Shown: positions 9,008-20,145 of the stretch, piece by piece
Layout of the letters: each line of letters starts with the position of its first letter
Position numbering within the stretch: the stretch's first letter is position 1
NCBI GenBank assembly: GCA_965216365.1
Contig: CBDCFT010000027.1
Location: forward strand, 1 to 64,000
Length of the DNA stretch: 64,000 bases
From: CBDCFT01 sp965216365
GTDB lineage: Bacteria; Pseudomonadota; Gammaproteobacteria; Arenicellales; CBDCFT01
Direction: 5' to 3'
The notes under the pieces: model-generated
Databases searched by the model: none
What the model was told of the DNA's origin: nothing
The model's input: the letters and a program-made list of their open reading frames with translations, nothing else
Made by a program: the position numbers and the translations under genes

Positions 9008-10423
9008 ATGACCCATTCCGTACTGATTGTTGACGACGAAGAAACGTTTGCAAAAAACGTAAAACGATACCTCGATCGTCACGAATACGAGTCCCAGGTT
9101 GCGAATACCGGTAAACAAGCGATCGACGCATTGGATAACTTCAAACCTGACACGATATTGCTCGACCTGAATTTACCCGATGGAACCGGACTCGATTTTT
9201 TGTCGCAAATAAGGGGAATCGACAGTCAAGCCCGAATCGTGTTCATGACCGGCAGTCATAGTGTCGACTCTGCCGTGGAAGCAATGAAAGCGGGTGCCGA
9301 AGACTACCTGACCAAACCACTGATTTTAAGTGAGCTAAAATTACTGCTCGACAAACTGGTAAGAAGCGAACGTAAGGACGGCGCCCTCGCCTATTATCAA
9401 AACAAAGAAGCACAACAAAGCGGTCTTTCTACACTGATTGGCAGCTCCGATATTGTTAGCAAAATCAAATCACGCATACAACACTTCATTGAATCCGAGA
9501 AAAATCTGTCCGATACTACACCACCACCGGTACTCATCACCGGTGAAACCGGAACCGGAAAAGACCTTATCGCACGCGCGTTTCACTTCGATGGGCCGCG
9601 GCGGGACATGCCGTTCATCGAAATTAATTGCGCATCCATACCTACGCAATTAATGGAAGCTGAGTTGTTTGGCTTCGAACGTGGCGCTTTCACCGATGCT
9701 AAACAACGCAAACTTGGACTGGTCGAAAGCGCGAATGGCGGCACATTGTTTTTAGATGAAATCGGTGATATGGATATCGCATTGCAAGCGAAACTGTTAA
9801 CCCTGCTGGAGCATAAACGTGTACGTCGGGTTGGTGGCTTACGCGATCAGTCGGTCGATGTGCGCATCGTCGCCGCCACCAACCAGAATCTACAACAACT
9901 CATCGAGACACAACGCTTTCGTTCCGATCTGCTATACCGCTTGCAAGTGCTTCATATTGAACTACCACCGTTACGCGAGCATCGTGACGACATAAAAGAA
10001 CTGGCCAGGTATTTTCTTGCGCTGCACGAAAAGCGGTACAACAAACCGGGATTGGCCTTCTCCGAGAAAGCGGAAAAGACATTGGTTGACTACAACTGGC
10101 CTGGAAATGTGCGCGAACTACGAAATATTATCGAACACGCGGTACTGCTTACCGAATCGACAATAATAGAACACGAACACCTCGCGATAGCTAATATCAA
10201 GCCGCGAAAAACAATACCTAAGAGCAGCACCGAGCCAACCCGTAATGAGGGAAATGGATTAAGCCTTGTGGAGACGGAAATTGAATTGGTACAAAAAGCG
10301 CTGCGTCAAACCGGTGGCAACGTGACCCAGGCATCCAGGTTGTTGGGGATTTCCCGCGATACGCTGCGCTACCGCATGGAAAAATACAAACTCACTCCTG
10401 CACCACAAAATCAATCCGGGTAA
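9008..10423 (+). CDS. NtrC-family sigma54-dependent response regulator
   Basis: 471 residues. Receiver domain at 1-120 with acidic pocket DDE (9-11) and phospho-acceptor Asp53 (LLDLNLPDG). AAA+ domain with Walker A GETGTGKD, the sigma54-contact loop written GAFTDA instead of the usual GAFTGA, Walker B LFLDEIGD and an R-finger region. C-terminal Fis-type helix-turn-helix (TQASRLLGISRDTLRYRM). It should activate sigma54 RNA polymerase after phosphorylation. Likely target: the divergent lipoprotein gene with the -24/-12 promoter. Likely kinase: 6343-7797. The last 13 bases overlap the convergent GST gene. Confidence 0.92.
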   Translation: MTHSVLIVDDEETFAKNVKRYLDRHEYESQVANTGKQAIDALDNFKPDTILLDLNLPDGTGLDFLSQIRGIDSQARIVFMTGSHSVDSAVEAMKAGAEDYLTKPLILSELKLLLDKLVRSERKDGALAYYQNKEAQQSGLSTLIGSSDIVSKIKSRIQHFIESEKNLSDTTPPPVLITGETGTGKDLIARAFHFDGPRRDMPFIEINCASIPTQLMEAELFGFERGAFTDAKQRKLGLVESANGGTLFLDEIGDMDIALQAKLLTLLEHKRVRRVGGLRDQSVDVRIVAATNQNLQQLIETQRFRSDLLYRLQVLHIELPPLREHRDDIKELARYFLALHEKRYNKPGLAFSEKAEKTLVDYNWPGNVRELRNIIEHAVLLTESTIIEHEHLAIANIKPRKTIPKSSTEPTRNEGNGLSLVETEIELVQKALRQTGGNVTQASRLLGISRDTLRYRMEKYKLTPAPQNQSG

Positions 10424-11019
10424 GGCAACCCCCGCATTGCGGCATAGTTAGGCAACGCTTCGATACGCTTACACCAGGCGCGTATAGACGGACAATCGTC
10501 CAACGTCAGCTCACCTTCATGAATCAACGCGGTGTAGGGGTAACATGCAAGATCAGCGATAGTAAAACGATCCAGCGCCAGCCATTCATGATCCGTTAGC
10601 CGCCGCTCCATTTCGCCCAGAGCGGTCTTTGCGATTGATCGCGCCAATTCCAAATCCATCGCTCGTTTAAATATGACGATAGCGCGCGATATGGCAAGAC
10701 CATTGAACACTTCGTTCACCGAAAACGACAACCACTGTTGAATCTTACCCATGCCGACAGGATCGTCTGGATACCATTCGTGCCTGTCGTATCGCCGTGC
10801 GAGATAAACCAAAATGGCCGCACTGTCTCTTATGATAAATCCGTCGTCGTCCAAAACCGGTACTTTATGTAGTGGATTTAATTTTAGAAATTCAGGATTC
10901 ATTTGCTCCTTGTTCAACAGATTCATGTCTACGCGCTCGTATTCCAGCTCGAGAAACGAAAGCATCATTCGAATCTTGTGGCAATTGCCAGACAATTCAA
11001 AATCGTACAGTTTTCTCAT
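10411..11019 (-). CDS. Glutathione S-transferase family protein
   Basis: 202 residues. N-terminal thioredoxin-like GSH-binding half (MRKLYDFELSGNCHKIRMMLSF) with NPLHKVPVLDDD and the RDSAAILVYLA segment that contains the conserved Ser before the cis-Pro loop pairing. The C-terminal helical half has LDRFTIADLACYPY. The 'SGNCHK' at the active site could use Ser or Cys. Substrate unknown. Convergent with the response regulator (13-base overlap) and close to the desaturase gene (12 bases), so possibly co-transcribed with it. Confidence 0.85.
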   Translation of the reverse strand: MRKLYDFELSGNCHKIRMMLSFLELEYERVDMNLLNKEQMNPEFLKLNPLHKVPVLDDDGFIIRDSAAILVYLARRYDRHEWYPDDPVGMGKIQQWLSFSVNEVFNGLAISRAIVIFKRAMDLELARSIAKTALGEMERRLTDHEWLALDRFTIADLACYPYTALIHEGELTLDDCPSIRAWCKRIEALPNYAAMRGLPYPD

Positions 11020-11031
11020 TATTTTTTTGAG

Positions 11032-12081
11032 TCAAAGCATGGGGGCGTTGGAAGACATCTTGTCGTTGTTATCGTTCTTTAACAACATAGAAATAATTTT
11101 CAATTGACCTTTAATATAACCTTCGTTTTCGACGATGACTTTATCGCCAACACGTTTATGCACTGCGGGCAGTTGATAAAACGGGACGCTGGGAAATAAA
11201 TGATGTTCGGCGTGATACGGCATTTGCCAGGCGAGTGCATTCACAACGCTATTGGTTAACGTGGTACGAGTGTTTTCTAAAAGATCAGGTGTTTCAGCAC
11301 AGCCAACATGTTCCGCCACGCGAATTATGCGTTGGATGGGTTCGCCCACCAAGCGGGGCAGAATCCAGCAGATCAGCAATACCGTAACGAAGCCACCCGC
11401 CAATGCATTGAGCGCGATGAATAGGTAAATCATAGTCATGATACGTGCTTCCAATACCATGAGTCCGCGTCTTTGTTTAGGCACATAGTCCGCACTACTT
11501 GGATGAACAATGCCAAAAGTATGTTTCACAAGCCAGGTTATGTTGCGCCACCAAAACCACAAGCCAGCGCAATACCAAAGATACTGGCGAAAATTTGCCG
11601 GCTCCGGTAAAACCAGCGACGGATCTTTGCCGGGAACCTGGGTAAAGCGATGATGGCCCAAATGAAAGTAACGAAAATAATACGGCGGCACGATATAAAC
11701 GATAGCTACCAACCAAAGCACTGTTTCATTCAACCAACGCGTTTTGAATGCCGTGCCGTGTGCGCATTCGTGTAAAGGTGAAAACAGAAACCCTATAATA
11801 AATGCGTGCAACAAAAACACGGGTACAAAAACAAAACCTGGAAAGGTAATCCAACATAGCCACCCACCAACACCAATCAATCCGAAGTGTGACGCAAAAT
11901 ACACTAAACCCATTCCGTCAGATTTTTGATTAAATTTCGTCACATCTTCTTTTGATATCAAACCGTCCGGGCGGCGCGCACTGACATTCACCCCGCTGGA
12001 TTTCGACTCGACACTCACCACCGCATCGGTTGCAGGTGTCAGTTCAGATTCGGTCAACGTCTTCGTTGTGGTTATTCCCAT
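11032..12081 (-). CDS. Membrane fatty-acid desaturase family protein
   Basis: 349 residues from the ATG at 12081; a TTG at 12111 would add 10. The three di-iron histidine boxes are present: HECAH, HLGHH and HAEHH, each followed by the expected hydrophobic spans. About four membrane segments are visible. The family hydroxylates or desaturates acyl chains, carotenoids or sterol-like lipids; the HAEHHLFP third box without a preceding Gln is like beta-carotene ketolase/omega-3-type members, so the substrate is open. No clear SD before either start. Confidence 0.82.
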   Translation of the reverse strand: MGITTTKTLTESELTPATDAVVSVESKSSGVNVSARRPDGLISKEDVTKFNQKSDGMGLVYFASHFGLIGVGGWLCWITFPGFVFVPVFLLHAFIIGFLFSPLHECAHGTAFKTRWLNETVLWLVAIVYIVPPYYFRYFHLGHHRFTQVPGKDPSLVLPEPANFRQYLWYCAGLWFWWRNITWLVKHTFGIVHPSSADYVPKQRRGLMVLEARIMTMIYLFIALNALAGGFVTVLLICWILPRLVGEPIQRIIRVAEHVGCAETPDLLENTRTTLTNSVVNALAWQMPYHAEHHLFPSVPFYQLPAVHKRVGDKVIVENEGYIKGQLKIISMLLKNDNNDKMSSNAPML

Positions 12082-12116
12082 TATTAAAAAAGTTGAGTTA
12101 CAAACGTTCAAAACAG

Positions 12117-13437
12117 TTATCCAGCGCCATTGGCAAAGAAACCCACATCTTCCTCACTGATACACAGCGGCGGCACCATACGCAACACACTGCGAAAAGG
12201 ACCTGACTTGCTCAACACCAAACCCTCTTCACGGGAAATCTCAAATACGGCGCGCGGTTTCTTCGAAAGCCGGCTCCTTGCTCGCACGATCTTTCACCAG
12301 CTCGATGGCCATCATTAAACCACGGCCACGCACGTCACCAATCACTTCGTATTTGTTTTGCAAATCCTTCAAAACACTTAACATTTTTGCACCAACACGT
12401 TTGGCATTGTCCTGCAGATTTTCCTGATCAATAACATGCAACACTGCCCTGCCCGCTGCGCAGGCAGTAGGATTCGCGCCGTAAGTATTAAAGTAAAATT
12501 TGTTCGCTAACGCTTCCGCCACATCACGTTTTGCCACCACAGCGGCCAACGGTATTCCGTTACCAATGCCTTTAGCCATCACCACAACATCGGGAACGAC
12601 GTCGTGACCTTCGAATGCCCAGTAGTTATCGCCGGTGCGCGCGAAACCGGACTGCACTTCGTCAATCACACAAATGCCCCCCGCTGCACGAACGCGTTCG
12701 AAAGCGCCTTTTATATACCCCGGTAGCGCGGGGACGATGCCACCATACCCCTGTATCGGTTCGATAATCATACCGGCCAACTTACCAGAGGTTGAGTGAT
12801 GGATAGTTCGGTCGACTTCATTCAGATATGCACTAACGTCATCGCCATACACGCCACGATACGCGTCCGGATTAGCGACATGATGAATACCACCCAGCAA
12901 CGGCACCGCATGACGAAAACCGCTGATGCCGGTTAACGACTGCGCGCCAAAAGTAGCGCCGTGATAACCGTTTCGCAAGGCGAGAAAATCGATATTTCCG
13001 GTGTAACTTTGCGCCATTAATAGGGCGAGGTCGGTTGCCTCGGCGCCCGAATTCATAAAGTGCACAACCCAATCGTGCCCCATGGGCATAGTCGCTACCA
13101 ACTCCTCAGCAAAGTGTGCCGGTACTGGATGATAGAACATAGTCGTGCAATGCGGTAACTGATCGACCTGATGTTTAACTGCTTCGTTCACTACGGGATG
13201 ACTGTGACCCACACTGATACAAACATTCATTCCGAGCAGATCGAGATAACGCTTGTCGTTTTCGTCCCACAGGTATTGACCCTTGCCCGATTTGAATATT
13301 AACGGCGTTTGATAGGGAACAAACGCCCGTTGCGACGCAGAATAAAATTTATCCCGGCGGGCAACGATTGCATCGGTCGACCAATCGGTTTCCAACGTCA
13401 TGCTTGGTCCTGTTTGTAGTGACACCGTTGAGTTCAT
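12117..13437 (-). pseudogene. Class III aminotransferase, frameshifted near C-terminus
   Basis: The main frame (13437-12241) encodes a PLP class III aminotransferase: NSGAEATDLALLMAQ, ICVIDEVQSGFARTG, and a PLP lysine in VVMAKGIGNGIPLAA. It stops early at 12241 after EETARRI. The next frame continues at once with AVFEISREEGLVLSKSG and runs to a TAA at 12117, giving the usual length of about 440 residues. A single-base indel near 12245-12255 therefore separates the catalytic part from the last 43 residues. Either a sequencing error or a recent mutation. Related enzymes act on omega-amino acids or 2-oxoglutarate/pyruvate pairs. It is divergent from the methylated-amine cluster. Confidence 0.8.
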
Positions 13438-13561
13438 TGAGGTCTCAAAACTGTAGTGACTTATCGTTTCGCGCTAATTGATCTAGCGTCCACGTATTTT
13501 AGTCTGCTAGCATCGTGTAAAGACAGTCATTAATCCATGTAAATTCGAAAAATTTATTACA

Positions 13562-15119
13562 TTGAGTGAGACCCAACCCAAACTCAACACCTCCCGTCGC
13601 GCGAGCGGTGGCCGGCGTGGACGCAAAGCACTGCGTGAAGCGCAGGCTGCACCGCGCACGCCTTACATCCAACGCAAAATAGCGACCTACGACATTCTTA
13701 ATGAGGAAGGCCTGTGTCTGATTGAAAAAAACGCTGACCGAATACTTCAAGAAACCGGAATGGAGTTTCGCGGCGATCCTGAGATTCTTGAGATATTCAA
13801 AAACGCCGGTGCCGACGTAAATGACGAACGCGTGCGATTCGAACCCGGCATGTGTCGTTCGGTTATTCAAGCCACCACGCCGAAACAAGTCATCCAGCAT
13901 GCCCGTAACCCGGAAAATAATGTCGTGCTTGGCGGCAGCAATACCGTGCTCGGTCCGGTTTGGGGACCGCCATTTATTCATGATCTCGATCAGGGTCGGC
14001 GTTATGCCACCATCGATGACTTTCATAATCTGGTAAAGATCAATCAAATGATTCCGCACTATCATCACTCCGGCGGCATTGTGTGTGAGCCGGTGGATCT
14101 GCCCGCAAACAAACGTCATCTCGACATGTTGTATGCGCATATTCGTTACTCCGATCGCGCCTTTTTCGGCGCACTTATCGGCGAAGAACGCGCGCAGGAT
14201 TCCGTAAACATGGCGAAGATTTTATTCGGCGACGAGTTTGTAGAGAATAACTGTTGTCTGTACGCGGTCAGCAACACCAACGCGCCATTGGTGATGGATT
14301 CGAATATGTCCGGCGCGCTCAAAACTTATGCTAAATACAATCAAGTCGTCGCGGTCACACCCTGGACACTGGCCGGTGCCATGAGTCCATGTACCGCGGC
14401 GGGCACCCTCGCGCAAGTCCTGGCCGAAGCATTGGCCGGACTCGCATTGATTCAACTCATCAATCCGAGCGCACCGGGGATGATGGGTTCGTTCGCCAGC
14501 ACCATGTCCATGCAATCCGGTGCACCGACATTTGGCAATCCCGTCGGTGCACACATTGTGCTTGCAGCTGGTCAACTGGCGCGGCGTCTGGGTGTACCCT
14601 TTCATACTGTTGGCGCGCTTACCGCATCAAAAATTCCCGACCAACAAGCCATGGAAGAAGGCACTTGGGGCTTGATGATGAGTCTTCTTGCCGGTGCGAA
14701 TTTCATTAATCACGCCGGTGGCTGGCTCGAAGGCGGATTGTCGAGTGGCTATGAAAAAACTATTTTAGACGCAGACTTGTGCGGTAAGGCCATTGCCTTT
14801 GCTAATGGCATGGATTTGTCGGAAAATGCGCAGGCCATGGACGCGATTCGCCAAGTCGGACCGGGCGAGCACTTTTTAGGTAGCGATCACACCCAAGCGA
14901 ATTTCCAAACCGCTTTTTACACACCGAAGTAGCGGATAACAATTCTTATGAACAATGGAAAGCGGACGGTGAACTCGACGCGGCACAACGAGCGAACAAA
15001 CGCTGGAAAAAATTATTAAAAGAGTACGAACAACCGCTATTGGATCCGGCTATCAATGAGGCATTGCAGGAATACATTACCAAACGCAAAGCCACGATGC
15101 CTGACGCAAATCACTACTA
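13562..15119 (+). pseudogene. MttB-family (non-pyrrolysine) corrinoid methyltransferase-like protein, frameshifted
   Basis: Homologue of trimethylamine methyltransferase MttB (COG5598 type), from a TTG at 13562. Seen: Arg-rich N-terminus, VWGPPFIHDLDQGRR, HHSGGIVCEPVDLP, a TIM-barrel core and NHAGGWLEGGLSSGYEK. The frame ends at 14932 after FYTPK; one missing base restores VADNNSYEQWK and 60 more residues to the TAA at 15119, making about 519 residues. No internal amber codon, so it belongs to the non-Pyl group, whose studied members demethylate quaternary amines such as glycine betaine. A flavoprotein demethylase gene follows after 7 bases. No corrinoid protein gene is nearby, which is usual for such proteobacterial clusters. 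Confidence 0.85.
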
Positions 15120-15126
15120 AAATTGT

Positions 15127-17574
15127 ATGGCTGAGATACCAAACAATGCCAAGGTTATCATAATCGGTGGTGGCATTATCGGTCTTAGTGTCGCCTACCA
15201 CCTGGGGAAACGTGGTTGCAACGATGTCGTTCTATTGGAACGCAACGAGCTGACCAGCGGCACGTCATGGCATGCCGCAGGCATCGTCGGCCCACTGCGT
15301 GCCAACATGAATCTGACCAAACTTGCTATCTACGCGACCACCTTGTTCGCCGAACTGGAACAGGAAACCGGTCAAGCGACGGGTTACAAACGTACCGGGG
15401 GACTTTATCTCGCCCAAGACGAAGATCGATTAACCGAACTCAAACGCATTCACGCTATGGGTGAGTTGAATGGTTTGAAGGTGGAAATAATATCCGCTGA
15501 CAAGGTATCGACTGTTGCCCCTCATCTCAATACCGATGATCTCATCGGTGCGTTGTGGATAGACGAGGACGGCCAGACCAATCCGGTCGATACCTGCCAC
15601 GCTCTTGCCAAAGGCGCGAAAAATTGTGGCATCAAAATGATCGAGTATTCACAAGTCACGAGCATCCATAGTCGCAATGGCGCAGTCCATTCCGTCACCA
15701 CAGATAACGACGCAACAATTCGTTGCGAAACCATTATCAATTGTGCAGGTCTCTGGGCGCGCGAAGTCGGGGCGATGGCAGGCGTGTCAGTGCCGCTGCA
15801 AGCGGTGGAACACATGTACATCGTGACCGAACCCATCGCCGAATTACCACAACCCTGCCCGGTCGTGCGCGACCTCGAAGGACGAATCTACATAAAAGAA
15901 GATGCAGGAAAATTAGTCATTGGCGGTTTTGAAACCGATGCAAAGCTGTGGTATCCCTCGGAAGAAAATAACAAAAACGGCTACCTGATGTTCCCAGAGG
16001 ACTGGGAACAATTCGAACCTTTCTTGCAAGCCGGTCTACATCGCATACCTGCATTGGAACAAATCGGGATTCAACATTTTATGAATGGCCCGGAAAGTTT
16101 CACGCCGGATACCCGTCAACTCATGGGTGAAGCACCGGAGTTAAAAAATTATTTTGTCGCGGCGGGTTTTAATTCTATCGGCATTATGTCGTCCGCCGGC
16201 GTTGGCAAAGTGATGGCGGACTGGGTAATCGATGGCACTGCGCCTATGGATTTATGGCCGGTTGATATTGCGAGAGCAGACCCACTGTGGAATGACGATA
16301 CGTTTCTGAACAATCGAACCCAGGAAGCCGTTGCGAATCAACTCAACATGCATTGGCCATACAAACAAATGAACAGCGGCCGCGACCTGCGACACTCACC
16401 ATTACATGCAAGATTCGAACAGTCCGGGGCCGTTTTCGGCGCAATCGCAAATTATGAGCGACCTTTGTGGTTCGCACGTAACCCATTGGAATGTCAGATG
16501 AATTACAGCTACCAAGCACAAACCTGGTGGCCTTATACACAACGTGAATCCGAAGCCGTGCAAAATCGTGTAGCGCTATTCGAACTATCGCCGTTTAGCA
16601 AATTCCAGGTAACCGGCGCAGACGCAGAACATTTTTTACAACGAATTTGCACTAACAATACTGCTATTGAAGATGGAAAGGTCGTGTACACCTTAATGCT
16701 CAATCATAACGGCGGTATCGAAGCAGATGTAACCGTACGTCGCGTGAGTCGAGAAGAATACCGGGTAATCGGCAGCGCCGCGACACGCTGGAAAGACCTG
16801 ACGTGGTTACGACGCCATACCAGTGAAAAAGATCATTTAAATATTGAAGATGTTACTGAAGATTACGCGGTTCTTGGCATCATGGGGCCACGAGCACGCA
16901 GTCTTTTGGGCACGCTATGCAATTGTGATCTGAGCAATGAATTTCTAGCCTTTTCATCAGCATGCGAAATCGAAATTAACAACATTCCTGTCGTCGCACA
17001 ACGCCACCAGGCCTTTGTCGGTGAGTTGGGTTATGAATTATACATTCCAAGTGCAAACGCGACCAAAATCTATGACGCGATTCGTGAAGCGGGAGAGGCG
17101 TTTGATATGGGTCATGCCGGATTTTACTGCATGGAATCCTGCCGCATCGAGAAAGGTTTCAAACATTGGGGTCACGATATGACACCCGAAGAATTCACCA
17201 CTGGACATGGGCTTAGGCTTTACCGTTGATTACAAAAAGAAAAAACGACTTTACCGGTAAATCTGCTTTGTTAAAAACAATCAGAACCAAAACGAGCACT
17301 AATACTTTTCTCCGTGGACAATGCCCACCCGCTACTACTTCACGATGAGCCGATCTACCGCGACGGCAAAATTGTCGGTGTCACTACTTCCGGTGCGCGC
17401 GGTTTCAGAACAGGATTGTCCTTGTGTTTCGCAAACATCGGACTCGAACCGGGCGAATCAAAACAGGCTTTGTATCGTCGTAACTACGAAATCGGCATTG
17501 CCGGCGAACGTTTTTCACTTACGGCGCACAAACGCCCACCTTACGACCCGAACGGCATCAGGATGCGATCATGA
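15127..17574 (+). pseudogene. Dimethylglycine/sarcosine dehydrogenase-like flavoprotein 1, frameshifted
   Basis: FAD-dependent demethylase of the DMGDH/SDH type. It begins MAEIPNNAKVIIIGGGIIGL (Rossmann GxGxxG), has SGTSWHAAG with the His that carries covalent FAD in this family, a central FAO_M-like region and a GCV_T folate-binding C-terminal half. The first frame ends at 17229; the protein then continues as LGFTVDYKK, NDFTGKSALL and VDNAHPLLLH to a TGA at 17574. At least three indels lie between 17205 and 17290, two of them in A-runs. Intact length would be about 815 residues. Role: oxidising N-methyl groups and passing the one-carbon unit to tetrahydrofolate. Downstream of the MttB-like gene by 7 bases. 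Confidence 0.85.
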
Positions 17575-17603
17575 TTTTCAGATTATTTGTATTCCCTTTT
17601 TTA

Positions 17604-17692
17604 CGTCTTTGCGAACGAAGCGAAGCAATCTCCGCCTTTACCGAAACTGATTAAACATAGATTGCTTCGTCGTTTCACTTCTCGCAATGACA
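17604..17692. repeat. REP-like imperfect palindrome between the two dehydrogenase genes
   Basis: Two inverted arms of about 28-35 bases: the left contains GCGAACGAAGCGAAGCAATCT and the right reads AGATTGCTTCGTCGTTTCAC then TTCTCGCAATGAC. The loop is about 27 bases. The TTGCGA...GAAGCAATC signature recalls dispersed 'CGTCATTGCGAG..GAAGCAATC' palindromes seen in several bacterial genomes. It occupies the only real gap in the cluster. Confidence 0.65.
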
Positions 17693-17716
17693 AGGTTTAT
17701 TTTTTTTAATAATCTG

Positions 17717-20145
17717 ATGCAATCAACTGCTCGCGTAGTAATCATCGGTGGCGGCGCCATGGGTTGTTCGCTGCTCTATCATTTGAGCGAACTCGGATGG
17801 ACGGACGCTGTACTCATCGAAAAAAATGAATTAACTGCCGGATCGACTTGGCACGCGGCCGGACTATGCACCCACTTTGCGCACAATCTGACCATCATGC
17901 ACATGCGCGCGTTACTCGGTGAAGTTGTATTCCGAAATACTCGAACGCGAGACCGGGCAAGCGGTTAGTTTCCACCCAAACTGGTGCGCTACGCATGACC
18001 CGATCACGAGACCGCATGGACGAATTTCGTCATGTACAAGGCATCGGCAAATTCGCTGGTTTCGATTTCAACATACTCACACCGCAGGAACTTAAAGATA
18101 TTTATCCCTTAACAACTACGGATGAGATTGTGGGTGCAATCCACGAACCGCTCGACGGTCATGTTGATCCCAGTCAGGCAACTCATGCCATGGCTGCCGG
18201 CGCGCGCGCTAATGGCGCCAACATTGAGCGGCACTGCGAAGTAACAGGCATTTCAAAAAGCCCGGGGCGATGAATGGCTGGTGCAAACAACGAAAGGCGA
18301 GATTCGCCACCGAACACATTGTCAACGCGGCCGGAACCTGGGCCTACGAAGTCGGTTGCATGATGGGACTCGATCTTCCCGTTGTGCCCATGCTACATCA
18401 ATATGTGGTCACGGATGCGGTCAATGAATTGAATTCGTTTCCTCACGAATTACCCATCATTCGCGATCCGGAAGAAAGTTGGTACATACGCCAGGAACGC
18501 GACGGTTTCATCATCGGACCATACGAAAGCGACGGCAAGACCTGGTCAATCGACAAAATACCACCCGAATTCGGCATGGAATTGTTACCGCCCGATCTCG
18601 ACGCCATCGGACCCATTATGCTTAAGGCCATGCAACGTATACCAGCACTGGGCCAACGCAGGCATCAAGACAACGGTGCATGGCCCTATCACGTTCACAC
18701 CGGACGCTGGCCCGCTCGTCGGCCCTGCGTTTGATCTGAATCACGCGTGGTTGCTAACCGGCTCCAGCATGGGGGTAATGGAAGGTGGCGGCGCGGGAAA
18801 ATTTCTCGCCGAATGGATGGTCGATGGCGAACCGCCTATGGACCCGTTAGCAGTCGATTCACGACGCTTCGGCAGTTTTGCTGATCGCGATTATCGAATT
18901 GCAAAAGCCATAGAAAGTTTCGGCAATCAGTTTGCTATTCATTATCCGTTTGAAGAACGTTCAGCCGGTAGAAAAAAGAAACTCACTCCAATTTATCCGT
19001 TGTTAAAAGAACGCGGTGCTGTTTTTGGAACCGCTTACGGCTGGGAACGACCAAATTGGTTTTCGAATCCAAAAATTCCACAAGACGACACGTTTAGCTT
19101 CCGTCGCTCTAACTGGTTCGAAAACGTCGGCGCGGAGTGCCGCACTGTAAGTGACAGCGTAGGCATCGCCAACATGAGTGTATTCGGAAAATTTGAAGTT
19201 TCTGGCACCGACGCAAGCACATTCATGCAAACACTCGGTGCGAATACTCCCCCGAAAAAGACCGGTGCGATAAAACTCATTCATGTCTTAACAACATGCG
19301 GCGGCGTACATTCTGAGTTTACCGCCACTTGCATAAACGAAAACTGTTTTTACCTCACCAGCGCCGCAGCAGCCGAACGGCGAGATCATGTATTGTTAAT
19401 TAATCACGCCAAACGTTTTAGTGACATAAAAATATCTTGCGTCACCGAACAGTTTGGCGTGCTAGCTGTCATGGGACCTTACGTTCGCGATCTGCTCGAG
19501 CAGATTTGTGATGACGATTTCACTTTTCCGTGGTTCACGGCAAAGGAATTGACCGTCGCAGGGATAAGAGTGAAAGCTATGCGCATTTCTTATGTTGGAG
19601 AATTTGGATATGAGCTACATCACTCTATCGAAGACCAACAACCGCTATTTGACGCATTACAAAATGAAGGAAAAAAACTTGACTGCAGACTGTTCGGCGC
19701 GTTTGCAATGAATGCCATGCGGCTGGAGAAAGGCTATCGCGCCTGGGGACTGGATTTCACCACCGAACGTACGCTGGTCGAATCCGGAATCGAAAATTTA
19801 GTCAAAATAGATGACAGAGAATTTACCGGTCGTGACGCTTTGCTCAATTGTGACAAAAGACCAAATGCAAAACGCATGGTGTTGTTGGAGATCACCGGCG
19901 AGGGGCCGGATCCTTTTTATTCTCACCCGGTGTTTTGGGGTGACAAAGTCATCGGCATTGTGACATCAGGCGCATATGGTCATCGTACTGAAAAGAAACT
20001 CGCTTTAGCGTATATCGACGCTGAGCACGTAGACTCACAAAACAACGGTCTAACAGTTCAGATTCTTGGAGAAACATCACGGGCAATTATTCTGGAGCGG
20101 GCACCCTACGACCCGGACAATCTGCGCATGCGTGGTATCGCCTAA
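17717..20145 (+). pseudogene. Dimethylglycine/sarcosine dehydrogenase-like flavoprotein 2, multiply frameshifted
   Basis: Second DMGDH-type gene, about 809 residues if intact, starting MQSTARVVIIGGGAMGCSLL. TAGSTWHAAGL carries the covalent-FAD His. The reading frame changes near 17915, 17985, 18263, 18305 and 18650; pieces LYSEILERETGQAVSF, RMTRSRDRMDEFRHV, TEHIVNAAGTWAYEV and HGPITFTPDAGPLVG follow in family order. From 18676 to the end (FAO_M and GCV_T parts: FGTAYGWERPNWF, ISYVGEFGYELHH, RLEKGYRAWG) the frame is clean for 489 residues. The stop overlaps the next start (TAAATG). The protein order is fully conserved, so the gene was recently functional or is functional and mis-sequenced. Confidence 0.85.

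Noticed and set aside
13562..15119. Pyrrolysine-containing MttB with amber readthrough
   Set aside because: The TAG at 14930 is an artefact of a one-base frameshift near the C-terminus, not an internal amber codon at the Pyl position. The intact paralogue at 41545 has no amber codon either.
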